DNA of 64,000 nt from Antitrichia curtipendula (Eukaryota > Streptophyta > Bryopsida > Hypnales > Leucodontaceae), in the NCBI GenBank assembly GCA_951230915.1, contig OX579637.1, positions 35,588,001-35,652,000 on the forward strand, written 5' to 3'. A program made the translations under genes and the position numbers. Below, piece by piece: positions 25,745-36,990 of the stretch; within the stretch, counting starts at the first letter, position 1; the number at the start of each line of letters is the position of its first letter. Below the pieces are notes generated by a model. The model was not told the DNA's origin. It saw only the letters and a list, made by a program, of their open reading frames with translations, and made no database searches.

Positions 25745-26819
25745 GTTTTTTACTTAGGATTTTCCGGAACGGATTTTCCGTATGTGGGCCCGTTTCCAAA
25801 ATTCCAGGGATAACTTACAGTAGCACTCCGGATATCTCGGATGCTTCTGTGGTTGGTTAGCTTGATTTTTGGCTGTCTTTTTCCTTTTTGTTTTTGTTTT
25901 AAATGGTGAGCAGGTCTGTTGCTCATTCATTCCATCCTTATGCAATTTCAGTTTTTATTTCATTTACCTTACTTTGATCCAAGCCACTTAGTGAACTATC
26001 CATGTTTTAAAGTACTTTTTAAGGACTTGAGTGGTGTGTTTGTGTGCCTTGTTAGTTGTGAGGAACCGGGAAGGAGGAATCCGGATTCATGGTTGTTTTG
26101 ATTTAAATCTTAGAAGAGGATCCTTGAAGGAGTTAGATCGGATTTGTGGGACTTGTGCATTTAGGGTCTTTAAATTACTAGAACAGTAATCCGATTGGAG
26201 TGAAGAGGGTGAGGTTCCGGAACTATTCCTAGTTCCGTGCGGAGTTAAGCGGCCGCCAAGGGGAATACCCCCACTTACCGGAAGATCCGCCAACTACAGC
26301 ACCGATTACTTTTTCGTGGATTTTCTCTTGTGTCTATATCGGATGATTGTGTATCTGTCGTTGTAGTGGAGAGGGAGAACCGGATTCTGTGTGACCTGCT
26401 TTCCAGATAGGAAATCCGGAAAGCTGTGAGGAGACGGGAACCTACTTTGTAGCAACATTTAGACCTATTAAATGTCTTGGGTTGTTTTGTAGGTGTTAGA
26501 ATATGTGATTAATAAGTGGTGGAGTCCCTGCCCCTTCAAAGAGTAAAAGCGGACCCCCTGAAGGTAAAACAGGGGTATTACAAACCAAAGAGTTACTGTA
26601 TCCGGATTCCGGAAAGGGACGGATCCGGATCAGAAACCGGGAAGAAGTAAAGTTCCGAAAGCAGGAAAGAGAGGATTTAGGGTCCCTTGGAGTGTTTGAG
26701 AGATAATCTGATTAGATTCAAATTCATAGCAACATAGTAGAGTCCCTGGGACGATTTTCCGTGTCATCTAACCATAATTGTGTGTTAAAGGTGCTTACCT
26801 CTAGATTACGCGTACGACA

Positions 26820-27320
26820 GGCGCGTTGGAAACGGATGAAAGAAATTGGACATCTGTCTTTCCACTGAACGTGGCATTAAAAACATCTAGAGTAATACGA
26901 GCACGTCTTTGGAAGCATGGAATGTCTACAGCTCTGTCCATGCTGACATTGTTCAAGACGGTTTAACGTCGGAGTGGATGTCATGACGGACTTAAAAGCC
27001 TAAACAAAGTAGCCATTTTTAGGCCCGAAAACAATGCGACGTCACATCCCAAAAACATGCCATGTCGACATGCCACGTCGGTGACGGAAAATGGATGAAA
27101 AAAAACCCGACATGGCTTCCCGCGCTCACGTGGCATGACAAATGGTGGATCTTCAAAACCCCGTTGACTAATGTTTTTTTGGACATCACGAAGTTGACAT
27201 GGCATGTCCGTCCAGATTTTCGATGTTTTTTGCATGTCAACCGCAACGCAAAAAAATGGATGTCTGATCAGACATAACCAGACATCAATTCAAACATCAG
27301 CATGCAGAATTCCAGGATAA
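26820..27320. other. right subterminal region of the CACTA element
   Basis: This is rich in GACATC, GACATG, GACGTC and CATGTC motifs on both strands (for example 27041-27210), mirroring the left subterminal region. There is no ORF. Such repeats are the expected TnpA binding zone. Confidence 0.55.
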
Positions 27321-27345
27321 AAAAAAACACGAGTTTCTTATAGTG
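27321..27345 (-). repeat. right CACTA terminal inverted repeat
   Basis: It ends in CTTATAGTG and is the exact reverse complement of 4721-4745. It abuts the coding sequence of TGTC...GACA copy 4. Confidence 0.9.
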
Positions 27346-28227
27346 CTCTGAGGAAAGCTTTCTCTCATCTGCACTCTGTTTCGACTTCCTATCTAACTGA
27401 CGTTGAAGTGTATCATTCCTCTGCGTCAGTTCTTCAATTCTATCTTCCCATTTATGGGATTCCTTGGACCGGAGTAGATCCTCTATCTTTTCTCCGAAGT
27501 CTGACACGTCGATCCCTCCTAGCAACCCGCACACATTCCGGACTACTCCTCTCTCCGTGTCGACCTTCTTTCGGATCCTCTCCAGATCCTCAATCACCCT
27601 CCCTAGGGAATCCTATTTTCCCGTTTCTGGTTTGACAGACTGTTTCCCCTTCTCTTTGGGTCCTTTCCTCTTTTCAAAGGTTGAAATCCTCTCAAGATTC
27701 TTCCTTCTCTCTGAGGGTACTCTCTGTCTCTCTGAAGAGTCTCTTTCAGAATCCTCTTCTGTCTGCTCCTTCCTATCCTCACTTTCCGGTCTCCGGGGTG
27801 GAGTAATATTAAGCTTCACCATCGTGGCTGCGGATTTGTATACTACCTTCTCCTCACTCCTCAACATTCCAGTGTAGTGATACAAGTGAAAAATGAAAGG
27901 TCCGATGGAGGTGGCCTTTGTGTTTCCTAGTGACGAAACCATTTTACTCACTAAATTCTTAATGATCTCTGCCCAGCAAAATTTCTTCTCTCCACTCAGC
28001 GCTCCGAAAACTGTATTGGCCAAAGTCACTGTAATCCGGTTTGGCCTTTCCGGATACAGGATGGGGACCAAATACTCTAGCAACCTCCTTTCTCTCTGAT
28101 GCCTACAATCCGCTACTGCGTAGCCATCCTTTGGGTTGGGAGGGTTTACAAATTTACCTTCCGCATATTTGTTTGTCCGGGATGCCATCCTTCCCCTGTA
28201 CGCGGAAAGTCGTAGGTCCTCTTCCAT
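27346..28227 (-). pseudogene. truncated gag-like ORF of TGTC...GACA copy 4
   Basis: The minus-strand frame holds NPPNPKDGYAVADCRHQRER, PERPNRITVTLANTVFGALS and GPFIFHLYHYTGML, matching the N-terminal domain of copies 1-3. A Glu/Arg-rich linker follows, and then a TAG at 27613-27615. The same frame then continues (DSLGRVIEDLERIRKKVDTE and a coiled coil) until the CACTA end at 27345. Upstream of 28227 the frame is shifted, though recognisable sequence (WTVDLWKRTY-like) continues. Within the readable part the TAG is the only nonsense codon. Confidence 0.65.
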
Positions 28228-29108
28228 AAGTCAACCGTCCACTTGCTTGGAAGCGCTCGGCTTGTCTTGATCCACTCGTTGGACTACTTCTCCATCAGCT
28301 CCCGGATCATGTTGTCGTCCCTCACGCTCCAGGGTCGACTCAAGAATCCACCGCATCCGAGCTACCCCAGATCCGCGTTGAGCTGCTTCCTCTCCTTATC
28401 ATCCTTCGGAATCACCGGGTAAACGGTCTTGAACTTCAGATTTACAGAGCCACTCTCCTCCGCCTTCGCCATAGCCCTCAGAGGTAGTGCTCACACTCCA
28501 ACCTTACTCTCTCAGCTCAAACTCTTCCTCAAACAATCGGTTCCTCTTCTCACAACAGGATCCGAAAACTGGGAACAATGTCCTCCAAACTCCAAACTCT
28601 ACGCTCTGCACGCTCCAGGAGAATGAAAAACAAGAAATGAGGGTATGGGGTGTAACCCCTGGTCCTTCTTTTTCCCGTTCCAGCTCCACACCGTTAGGTC
28701 TAACCGTTCTGGCCGGATAGCTGTTCCTGTGGAAAGTCCGGAAAATCGGACCGTTGAACGGTCCTCTGTTATTTCCGAGGAATCCATTGGGTCCAGAATC
28801 GCTCTGCTGGCATCCGGTAGGTCCCACAGCCTCCTCCGGTACGTGTCTGCATCCTATCTCCTCATTTCGAGATATTCTTGGATACTGATCCGAATCCTCT
28901 TCCGGTTTCGGTTCCCGATAAAAACAGGAAGTCTTAACTTCTTGTTAACATAATTATCTCTTTACTACTATACCTATTGTAAGGGAATGTTAATCTTGAT
29001 AAGATTCCTGGTTTACACCTCTATAAACCAAAAAAAATGTACCAATACTAATTCATTCCCCCATCTTTTTAGGTATTTAGGCTAATCTTCACATTTTGGT
29101 CTACGACA
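27346..29108 (-). mobile_element. TGTC...GACA element, copy 4, cut off by the CACTA end
   Basis: In minus orientation it begins TGTCGTAGACC at 29108, like the start of copy 2 (TGTCGTAGTCC). It carries the same ORF type and is truncated at 27346, where the CACTA terminus starts in the middle of a codon series. Its missing 3' part is not on the other side of the CACTA element. Its 5' end lies in the intron of the DUF7869 pseudogene at 29256-30539. Confidence 0.65.
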
Positions 29109-29175
29109 CTTCAAGAGAGAGAAAGATACCAAGAAATAGACTTGAACACCTGATAAATGACAAAAGAGAGCAAGC

Positions 29176-29193
29176 ATCGTAATATATCATGAT
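29176..29193. repeat. 18-bp palindrome in the DUF7869 pseudogene intron
   Basis: ATCGTAATATATCATGAT is a decayed copy. It starts exactly 62 nt into the intron. The intact gene has ATCGTGGGATGTCACGAT starting 62 nt into its own intron (59395). Confidence 0.8.
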
Positions 29194-29255
29194 GATAGAG
29201 TCAATGAAGATATGTCAGGGAGATGAAACCTGACAAGAAGGATATAGTTTAGTAC

Positions 29256-30539
29256 CTCATTGGTTTCAAGTTGAACGCGTTTCCAGTTATTTCCAACAGG
29301 CAAGAACTTTAAAGTGTCCATTCTCTTGTTTCCTATTCCGCGCATTTGGTGCGGCATTTGGTCAGCATTATCTTCAATGATTGATCTCATAGTTTCAGTG
29401 GCCTGAACCGTTCGAATCCTAGGGCGCTTAACCCCTTTGTTTCCATGAGTCCCTAAAACCCTACCTTCTTTGTACTTGTCAATGTAATTATGGAATGTGG
29501 ACTTCGGAATTCCGTGAATAATATACCAGGCAGTGCCACAAATTTCAGCACCTTCCAGTGTGACAAATTTCCGCTTGTGAGTCCCGTCCAAGGTGTGCAA
29601 TTGTCTGCCGACAGCAATTCCGTATTCGTGCTGCTCATCAAAGGACTTCAAGCAGAACTTTTGCCTGACTAGAAGTGTCTTCTCTTAGAGAAAGAATTGG
29701 CAACACCGACTTCTGCAACACTTTTCGGAACTGACCTTCCGGATTTCTTCTTCCGCTATTTTCCTGACGTACTGTGAATCCTTCTCATGAAGACTGGGTT
29801 TACAAACAATGAAGTGGTAAGGGGCCGTCATTCTCCCACTAAGATAAGCAAGCGGGTCCTCAACAACGGGAATAGCTGCAAAATGGTTCAAGGTTTCTTT
29901 CAACAACCGGTCATTAGGGAACCAGCAGTCCGATAAGGGCCACCGAGCATGAATCATAACGTCTTCAGAACTTCCCACAAAAATGTCCAAGACAGTAACA
30001 CCAACACACTCATCACCAAGTATTCCATCTTGGAAGTGATCGTCCGGCTTCCAGCAGTTTATGCACCCCGACGAGAGAAGCACACCTGAAGAGTCCATCC
30101 GATGAACCTCAAGCCCAAACCACGATTCTTGACGAATAAAATAAGATGTATTCAGGGGAACATGCTCTTCCACCGACTTTACAACATCTGCGGCTCTCCA
30201 TAGTATTGTCCGGTCAAGCACATCCGATAGTGTTCAAAAATCCCTTTGTCCGGGGTTCAGGCATAGACTACGAGCATCCTCAGTGAGACAACAAGGCCTC
30301 AACAGAACGAAAACCCACGGCTCAACCGAAATGGCCACACCAAGCCACTGCCCCTTCGGATGAACCTCTACAATACAACCTTCTCCTACTTCTCCGAGTC
30401 CAGGAACAAAGAGCTTCAATGAATCGCCCTTGTCAAATGGAAACAATCCAGTAGTAGATTCTTGTGAGTTGTTCTCGGATCCTGATACATTAGCTTATGG
30501 AATAATTGCATCATCGATAGAATGTGTGGTTGAATCCAT
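29256..30539 (-). pseudogene. DUF7869-type element gene, exon 1 only (copy 2, decayed)
   Basis: On the minus strand the ATG at 30539 starts MDSTTHSIDDAII, matching MDSFSESAADAIV of the intact gene. The alignment continues to NWKRVQLETNE and ends at the same splice donor (GAG|GT at 29256). Conserved blocks are KLFVPGLGEVGEG, EIRKVSSEKCC, VCGTAWYIIHGIPKST-like, GTHGNKGVK and ENADQMPHQMRGIGN. In-frame stops are a TAA near 30497, a TGA at 30234-30236 (against Arg in the intact copy) and a TAA at 29685-29687 (against Gln). These look like ordinary transition decay. Exon 2 is missing; the intron is invaded by TGTC...GACA copy 4. Confidence 0.8.
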
Positions 30540-30569
30540 TACGAGCGTCCCCGTCTCTCCTCAGTCGAT

Positions 30570-30996
30570 ATCATGATATATCACAATGCTCAGATCTCCT
30601 GCAAACAACAAAAGGCAACGTAGAGTTAGGAGAGTCGTGGTATGAACAACCCTTCCTTTGACAAATCTCAGCACTAATCAAAAACTAACATGGCAGAAAC
30701 TCAACCTAAGCCGACTTGGAAGCTGTCCATAAAAGGTAATCCCCAAATTTGCTAATAATGCGACCATGACATATCACGATGTCCTGAGGAACAGTTCTAC
30801 CAAAGGTTCCAACGTACGACCAGACAAACCAGAGACCTTGAGATCTCACGGTGTAGCCATTGCAAGACCTATTCATAAAGACATCACGAGATATCTCGAT
30901 ATTAACATTGTGAGATCTCACGGTGTTGCCGCGGTGACATTTGTTCATGCAAGTTTCCGGAACTATCTCGATGAAAACATCATGAGATATCACGAT
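30570..30996. repeat. cluster of about six decayed 18-bp palindromes
   Basis: Copies lie at about 30570, 30763, 30835, 30882, 30907 and 30979 (the last is ATCATGAGATATCACGAT), upstream of the DUF7869 pseudogene. Most arm changes are CG to TG or CA, as expected from methyl-cytosine decay. Confidence 0.7.
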
Positions 30997-30999
30997 GGC

Positions 31000-32250
31000 T
31001 ATATCGGATCCACATGTGCCACCGTATTTCCTCTTCAATATGTAGGGTTGGACGATACGCGTATTATACTGGCTTCCGACAGCCTACTAAAACTTCAGCA
31101 CTAAACTTCGCAGACGTCTTATGGTATCCTTGCTTGGACCGGTCTCCAATAGAAACATGAGCCCTGGTACGAGCCAGTCATCTGGCGTGTGGAAGAACCG
31201 ATTGCGCCTAGTTGTGTATGCAGAAGCCTGTGCTATCCTTCAATATGCGAATGTGCAAATCATGATAGACTACTACCTATGGATCCTAATTTTGAAGGTG
31301 GAATACATGCACAGCACGACATGTAGAAACGCTAAAAGTCTATAAACTTCTCTTGGGCTGCAAATTCTCAATTACACTTGAAACACAACGGACTCCATTG
31401 GCTGTTGTAAGCCGCTGCAGTCTCAATATCCTTAGTATCATTCGATTGTGATGTGCAACTTGTGGAAGGCGGCTAATGGAAACTCAAACTTTACAACTGA
31501 CATGCAATGCATAGTGATGAGATCATACGGAGAATAGTGATGGGCATTGAAAATCTTATCACTCCACTTCAAAGTGCTGGAAAGAACAAAATGCCCAGAC
31601 TCAAAAATCTGGAGTTTCACAGCATCTTCACATGTGCAAAAGAGCGCGCTCGACCTACCTTTGGGACTATGATAGAAGTTAGTTGGGATCCGCAAGCTTC
31701 ACTTTCCTGCCATGATTTTGAGAAGGACTTGCGGTCTTGGTTTTTGAATTTCAGGCGCATTCTTCAAGCGTGCGCTTCTTTGACCACCAGAAGATTCTGA
31801 AGATGCGGTCTTCCGGACACAATATGCACAACATCCTACAAGATCGATCAGCACTGACACTGGGAGGTCGTGCGTGTAGTTCTTCATTCCGAATGTTGAC
31901 TACATTCTAGAATTCCGTGCACCACTGCGAAGCTAAAGGAGGTGTGTGTCGTCATTTATTTTGAATCTTCTCTGGGCTGAGGAAATTTGTTGCATTAATA
32001 CATTGCATCGTTGCACCGTCACCTGCCACCCAATTTATGCTTCGTAGAGATCGGAATAAGCACTTAACGCCATGCTGAAGCAGAATTGTCAACGATCCAT
32101 TTCCAATGTTCACGTCATTTAACTAGTCTTGCTTACGACACAGTAATTCTGTTTTACAATTCAAGGCCGGGTTGCAAGTAATTATATTTGTATTTACGGT
32201 TGGCCATTCTTATCGATAAACCAGGGACCAGGGTTCTCTGTTACCAATGC
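31000..32250. other. no gene recognised
   Basis: A pair of overlapping open frames at 31438-31887 gives no recognisable domain. The rest is low-information sequence. Confidence 0.35.
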
Positions 32251-32259
32251 TTGCGATTT

Positions 32260-32570
32260 TAAAGAGGGTATTAGAATCTACAGTTTGTGGTATTTGAGTT
32301 TTCAGTTCCATGTACACAAAGTACAGAGTTCACGGGAATAGGGTGTACAACTCAACGGTTTAGGATATATGTTTGACGTTTCAGGGATTACAATATTATT
32401 CTGGGATTCTAGGGTTTAGGGTTCACGATATTAGGGTAAAAATGCTTACGCTTCTATTGTTCACAGTTTAGGGTCAAGACATTAGGGAAACACAACTTAG
32501 GGTACTCGGGTATAGGGTTTAGGATTTAGGGTTCACGGTAATAGGATCTAGGGTCATGGTATTAACCAAA
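32260..32570 (+). repeat. degenerate telomere-like (TTTAGGG-type) tract
   Basis: Repeated GGTTTAGGG, GTTTAGGGT and TTAGGGTTCACG fragments occur here, interspersed with other sequence. They resemble a decayed interstitial plant telomere tract more than a perfect array. A short CCCTAAA-type tract is also seen near 55305-55370. Confidence 0.5.
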
Positions 32571-32827
32571 GTAATAATCCAAGTATTGAATCTGGTACGG
32601 GAATGCCTTAGTGTACTGGTCAGCAACTAGGATACACAAATTATACGAGTAATTCCGCTACCAAAGACAAACATGTAGTTGAATTTATTACAACAATGAT
32701 GAATTTAAGAATATAACAAATGTTGATCCTGAGTAGTTAGTGTGTAGAACATCTTTTATAATTGTCGATCCAAACATTTGCATTTCCATTCCAAATGTTT
32801 GTCCCAAAAAGATACTATCTTTCCAGA

Positions 32828-33390
32828 AGTTTGGAGGGGTCTCCAAACGTTTGGGGCGAATAGCACATTTTTTCTTACAAAAGTTTGGAAGGATCTCCAA
32901 ACGTTTGGGGCGAATAGCACATTTTTTTGTACAAAAATTTGGAGGGGTCTCCAAACGTTTGGGGTGAATAGTACATTTTTTCTTACAAAGGTTTGGAGGG
33001 ATCTCTAAATGTTTGGGGCAAATAGCACATTTTTTTATACAAAAGTTTGGAGGGATCTCCAAACATTTGGAGCCAATAGCACATTTTTTTATACAAAAGT
33101 TTGGAGGGATCTCCAAACATTTGGAGCCAATAGCACATTTTTTTATACAAAAGTTTGGAGGGATCTCCAAACATTCGGGGCCAATAGCACATTTTTTCTT
33201 ACAAAAGTTTGGAGGGATCTCCAAACGTTTGGGGCGAATAGCACATTTTTTCTTACAAAAGTTTGGAGGGATCTACAAACATTTGGGGCCAATAGCACAT
33301 TTTTTTGTACAAAAGTTTGGAGGGATCTCCAAACATTTGGGGCGAATAGCACATTTTTTCTTACAAAAGTTTGGAGGGACCTTTCTAACG
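32828..33390 (+). repeat. 54-bp (18-codon) minisatellite, about 10-11 units
   Basis: Units start at 32828, 32882, 32936, 32990 and so on to 33368, at an exact 54-bp period. Each holds an inverted repeat, TTTGGAGGGATCTCCAAA. Because the unit is a multiple of three, several frames stay open on both strands. On the plus strand it reads as repeats of AHFFIQKFGGISKHL. The last unit is fused in frame to copy A of the large gene at about 33385. Confidence 0.95.
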
Positions 33391-36300
33391 CAGCTTGTGC
33401 ATGCCGGACTGAACATTACCAGCCACGTCGCCGCAGGTGTTAGAATTAGACTAGTGAGGGGCATCCAGAACAAGCTTATGTTTGTTTATCGCCAACATCC
33501 GCTGCCTAGCAAGGCAAAAGAGTACGTCCCTTACACATTAGCGAAATGGGATACGTTTGCAAAGGAGAAGAAAATCACTACATCGCAACTTGAATTTTGG
33601 GTGGACAAAACCGACACCAAACTGGGAAGGAAATGGTTGACAGGGCGTTCAAAAAATCTAATCAAGTCGACCGACCCAGACAAGTGCCGACACTTGGTGA
33701 AGGCAATGTGGACGTCTTTCTTCAATGCCCATGCCGAAGTAGTTGGGGAAGAGGTACTTGACCAGAAATTTGCAGATAATTACTTCTGCACGGTTATGGA
33801 CGAGAGGAGCTGGAATATCAGCACTATTCTTGCTGACCCTGCCGTCAAATCATGGCGGGGCCAGGACAAACCGCATATTTATTTTTGGTTTCTGTTCGAG
33901 GTCACGACTAGTGGGCCTCGGGCAAAAATGCTGGAGAATTATAAGCTGAAGAGACTATTTGATGCTATGGAATACAAGGACGCAACTCGGAATATCTTGA
34001 GGGCCCAATCTCTAGCAGTGTTCATCACGGATGCTCAAGGATTCCACGACATTCTCTGTCATTTGCACAAACGGGTGGAGGATAGCAAGGTCCGGGTCTG
34101 GGACTGGCACCTCATAACCTACGTTCCGGAACCTGGACACGGCTTCCCGGCCTTTGCTACCGGAAATGCATCCAGCGTGTTCCTCGTCTTCCTATTTGGA
34201 TACAATGAGGGCCAGGATAAACAATGTTGCTTCAACAGTTTCTTCACAGGCCAAACCGCATCCATGGAAGCAGTCTACAGAGCCCAAGACTTGTCCGATG
34301 ATAATGCTTTCTATAGGCGACGTCCAAGGCCATGGCTAATGATCTCCACTACGCTAGTGATATTCGGTGATAACATGGTGGTCGTGAATGTTAATGGCGG
34401 TCCGGAGTTCACGTTTCTGGGAGTGGTAAGTTTTATATCATTCTTCTTTTCTTGAATTACGAGGACTTATAGTGCAACCTTTATCAGCCATTCTCATTTG
34501 TGCTCTGCTTTGTGTTTCATTAGTGGGCTGGTGCAAAGACACTGGAATTGGTGGATTCTTTAGACGCCAAGGAGTCAACTCTTCTGGTTGCTAGATCGAT
34601 ATGGGACACACATCATCCGGCACCCCGACCTATTGGTTACGTCGATGAAGTACCCTTAGACGATGACATCGACAACCATAGCGCAACTTCTAAAGAGATC
34701 GACGATGATCCGGATCAAGAATACTCCTCGCACAGCAAAGAAGAAACAATTAAACCACCATTTGTGAAGAAGGTTGGTTAACTTACAGTGAGACCCTGAG
34801 ATATCACGATGCAGCTAGGCAGTGCAGAAGTAGCGTGCCTCGTGAAGGGCCTCCACAATTTTACAGTGCAAAACTATTTTGTGTAATGTAGAGGGCTATT
34901 GATGTACTGAATTGCTGACAAGAAAATGTCTTTACTTAATGTGATTAGCCCAAGGGTAAGTTTGTTAGAGAATGGGGGATTATAATATCTTCCAGCTTCA
35001 TTTAATAGCTTTCTATGGAGCCTGTCACACAGTTGTTGTCCAGTACTCCTGAACCTATGACATTTAATTATTTAGAACGTGAATTTTATCAGGTGCTGAG
35101 GTATTATACTAGCAGTGTTATAGTGTATGCTGAGTTTTATATTATGATTTAAGCTAAAGAACCTGGCGAAGGAAGCACAAAAGACTGCTTGCTATCCAAT
35201 TATAGAATCCCGGATTGCAAGGTTGATAAGGACTGCACTATAAGGTTTGCAACTAGGATGAGATGATCACATAGAGTGTCATCATTTTGAGTGCCCCAGT
35301 TGTAGAGCGAAAACAAATTATCTTAAAATAGAAAAGTATTAGTTTTACTTTCCTAAAGGAATGTCTCCAAGGGGCATTTTGATTGCCTAGTTTTGTTGTA
35401 ATGCTACATCTTCCCTGTTTTGACGGCATTATTTCTAACTCAGTGGAATCTGTGAATTGTTGTAGAAGAAGGTTCTTGAGCCGGAGAGGGGGCCAAGAAA
35501 TTAAAGAATCCCAGCGCCAAAAAACGTCGTGACAATCCTGCTTCGATAAAGAAAACGGGGAAAGAAAAATCATCGAAGAAGCCGGATAAATTGATGAAGA
35601 AAAGGGGTTCCCCATTAGCGCAAAATTGACCAATGCCAAACCTTCAAGATGAGGAGAGATCGGAGACAACAGTGGATGCTTTAGTTGCAGTAGAGCAGAT
35701 TCCGGATGCTAGGGATGTTGCAGCCATATTAGACTCTTTTGCACCGGGGATAAGCCCTTCTCAGGTTTCGCAGACACCCTATTAGCCAGGACCCATGCCG
35801 AAGAAGGAGGCCAGGCTTGCAGAGGTTCTCGAACGTAATGAATCTCTCTCCTCCAATCTGGGGACGGGAAATCGACATGTGGGTACAAGCGACGCTGCAT
35901 CAGGATATATTACAATGTCCCCTATTTCTAAACCCAAGCCGAGAGTCGACATGGCAGATGACGTTGTGGACGACACTTTGATTGATCTGAACCAAATGAG
36001 TGTGGAAGTAGGCACAACTAAGGTGACTTGTACAAAAGTTGCATTTCACTCTAGAATTCCGGATGTCAGGAGAGTCAAAATTAGGAATATGTTTAAGAAT
36101 ATAGCTAGTTTTTCAGGTGTGAGTGTCAGAACAAGTAGCACCTTAACTACTAAAATGTCTAAAAAAATTCAGAACGTTTGGCTTGCACACTAGTTTATTT
36201 ACAAGAGCATTTTTGAAATTGCATTAGACTAAGGTTTGCAGGTAGAAGTGGTCGACGATGTTGACGACAGAAGGATCGTAAAAAAAGTTGTCGTTGAAGG

Positions 36301-36600
36301 GAAAGGGACCGTGGAGGATGACGCCAAAGGTGCATGAGGTGATATCATGCATTACTTGAGGGATGGGATTCCTGGACTACCGTATACAATGAACTTGTGT
36401 CTAAGAAGCTGATGTTCCCTTGGACTGCAAATTTTGACCGGGCTATGGCGACGCTACCAGGGTCATCAGAAGAGGTACCATGCCGGAACTATACAGTGGT
36501 CCTTAACTTAAATGGACTACTTGTTCACAGGACGTATATACGCACAAAACTCCATGTTCAACATCGTGCAACTCAGGGTTGTTCTGCCGGACCTGGCGAC
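33385..36600 (+). pseudogene. copy A of the ParB-like/HAD large gene, truncated at both ends
   Basis: Aligned with copy B (minus, 44015-51230), it starts within exon 3 at GVRIRLVRGIQNKL (copy B: GARLRLVRAMKNEL). It runs through MDERSWNIST, HIYFWFLFE, WDWHLITYV and VNVNGGPEFTFLG, ending at a donor at 34425|GTAAGT exactly where copy B has its donor. The next exon (34524-34772, WAGAKTLELVDSL) and the basic/acidic exon (about 35465-36022) follow. A decayed HAD start (LNLNGLLVHRTYIR, first Asp lost) lies near 36500-36540. A TGA near 35626 and a TAG at 35783-35785 interrupt the later part. The N-terminal ParB-like half is absent and replaced by the minisatellite. Confidence 0.75.
34793..34810. repeat. 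18-bp palindrome in copy A intron
   Basis: ACCCTGAGATATCACGAT lies about 20 nt into the intron after 34772. The matching intron of copy B carries one 25 nt in (46554-46571). Confidence 0.65.
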
Positions 36601-36729
36601 AATGCGACAGATAGACGTCACGCAACGTCTAGTAGATCCTCTGTGACATCACATAAAGTCAAATTTACCTTTGACTTTTCAATTAATTTTGCTCCTTTTA
36701 CCTAAGCCACGTGCATGCCATGTAGCGTC

Positions 36730-36990
36730 CGCGTGGCACATTTAGGGGCGCATGCGGGTGTGACATGGACGAGTGACTGCGGGTACACAGCGACCGTAGG
36801 TAGGGGCGACTTCGTGTAAGGGCGACCTCGGGTTGGAGCGAGCGTGAATAGGAGAACATGGGTGTAGGCCACCGCGGGTAGGAGAATACGGATGGAGGCG
36901 ACCTCGGGTAGGAGAACACGGGTATGGGAGAATGCGGGTAAGGGAGACCGCGGCTGAGGCAACTTTGGGTGGATGCTAAGACCCACGGTC
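36730..36990. repeat. short degenerate GC-rich tandem repeats
   Basis: This is an irregular array of GCGGGTAGG/ACCTCGGGTAGGAGAA-type words in front of the RING gene. The period is irregular, 20-30 bp by eye. Confidence 0.5.

Larger units (their letters stand above)
23350..26819 (+). mobile_element. TGTC...GACA element, copy 3 (best-preserved relative of copy 1)
   Basis: It starts TGTCACAACAC and ends GCGTACGACA. It is flanked by GTCGC (23345-23349) and GGCGC (26820-26824), a 5-bp duplication with one mismatch. The length is 3470 bp. It aligns throughout with copy 1 in the opposite orientation. It carries a TATA-like box, one long ORF with a single TAG, and a CCGG-rich 3' region. No terminal direct repeats or retroelement enzymes are seen. 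It sits in the right half of the CACTA element, so it inserted after, or travelled with, that element. Confidence 0.8.
4721..27345 (-). mobile_element. CACTA (En/Spm) DNA transposon with two nested insertions
   Basis: The left end at 4721 and the right end at 27345 carry perfect 25-bp inverted repeats starting CACTATAAGAAACTCGTG and followed by a T run. Inside are the two standard CACTA genes: a TNP2-type transposase with DUF4218 and DUF4216 modules on the minus strand, and a TnpA/Ptta-like gene on the plus strand. Both flanks have subterminal sequence rich in GACGTC, GACATC and similar motifs. Removing the nested elements (13925-17329 and 23350-26819) leaves about 15.7 kb, a plausible autonomous CACTA size. 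One oddity: the flanking trinucleotides (CAT on the left, CTC on the right) do not form the usual 3-bp duplication, so one end may have been rearranged after insertion. Confidence 0.85.

Noticed and set aside
13925..26819. Two nested insertions being the paired LTRs of one retrotransposon
   Set aside because: They differ in sequence, each has its own 5-bp duplication, and CACTA genes lie between them in place of a polyprotein.
32828..33390. Evenly spaced repeats resembling a CRISPR array
   Set aside because: The whole 54-bp unit is repeated, with no variable spacers, in a eukaryotic genome; it is a minisatellite.
35235..35243. CACTATAAG, identical to the first nine bases of the CACTA end
   Set aside because: The match stops after nine bases, no subterminal motifs follow and no partner end was found; it is most likely chance.
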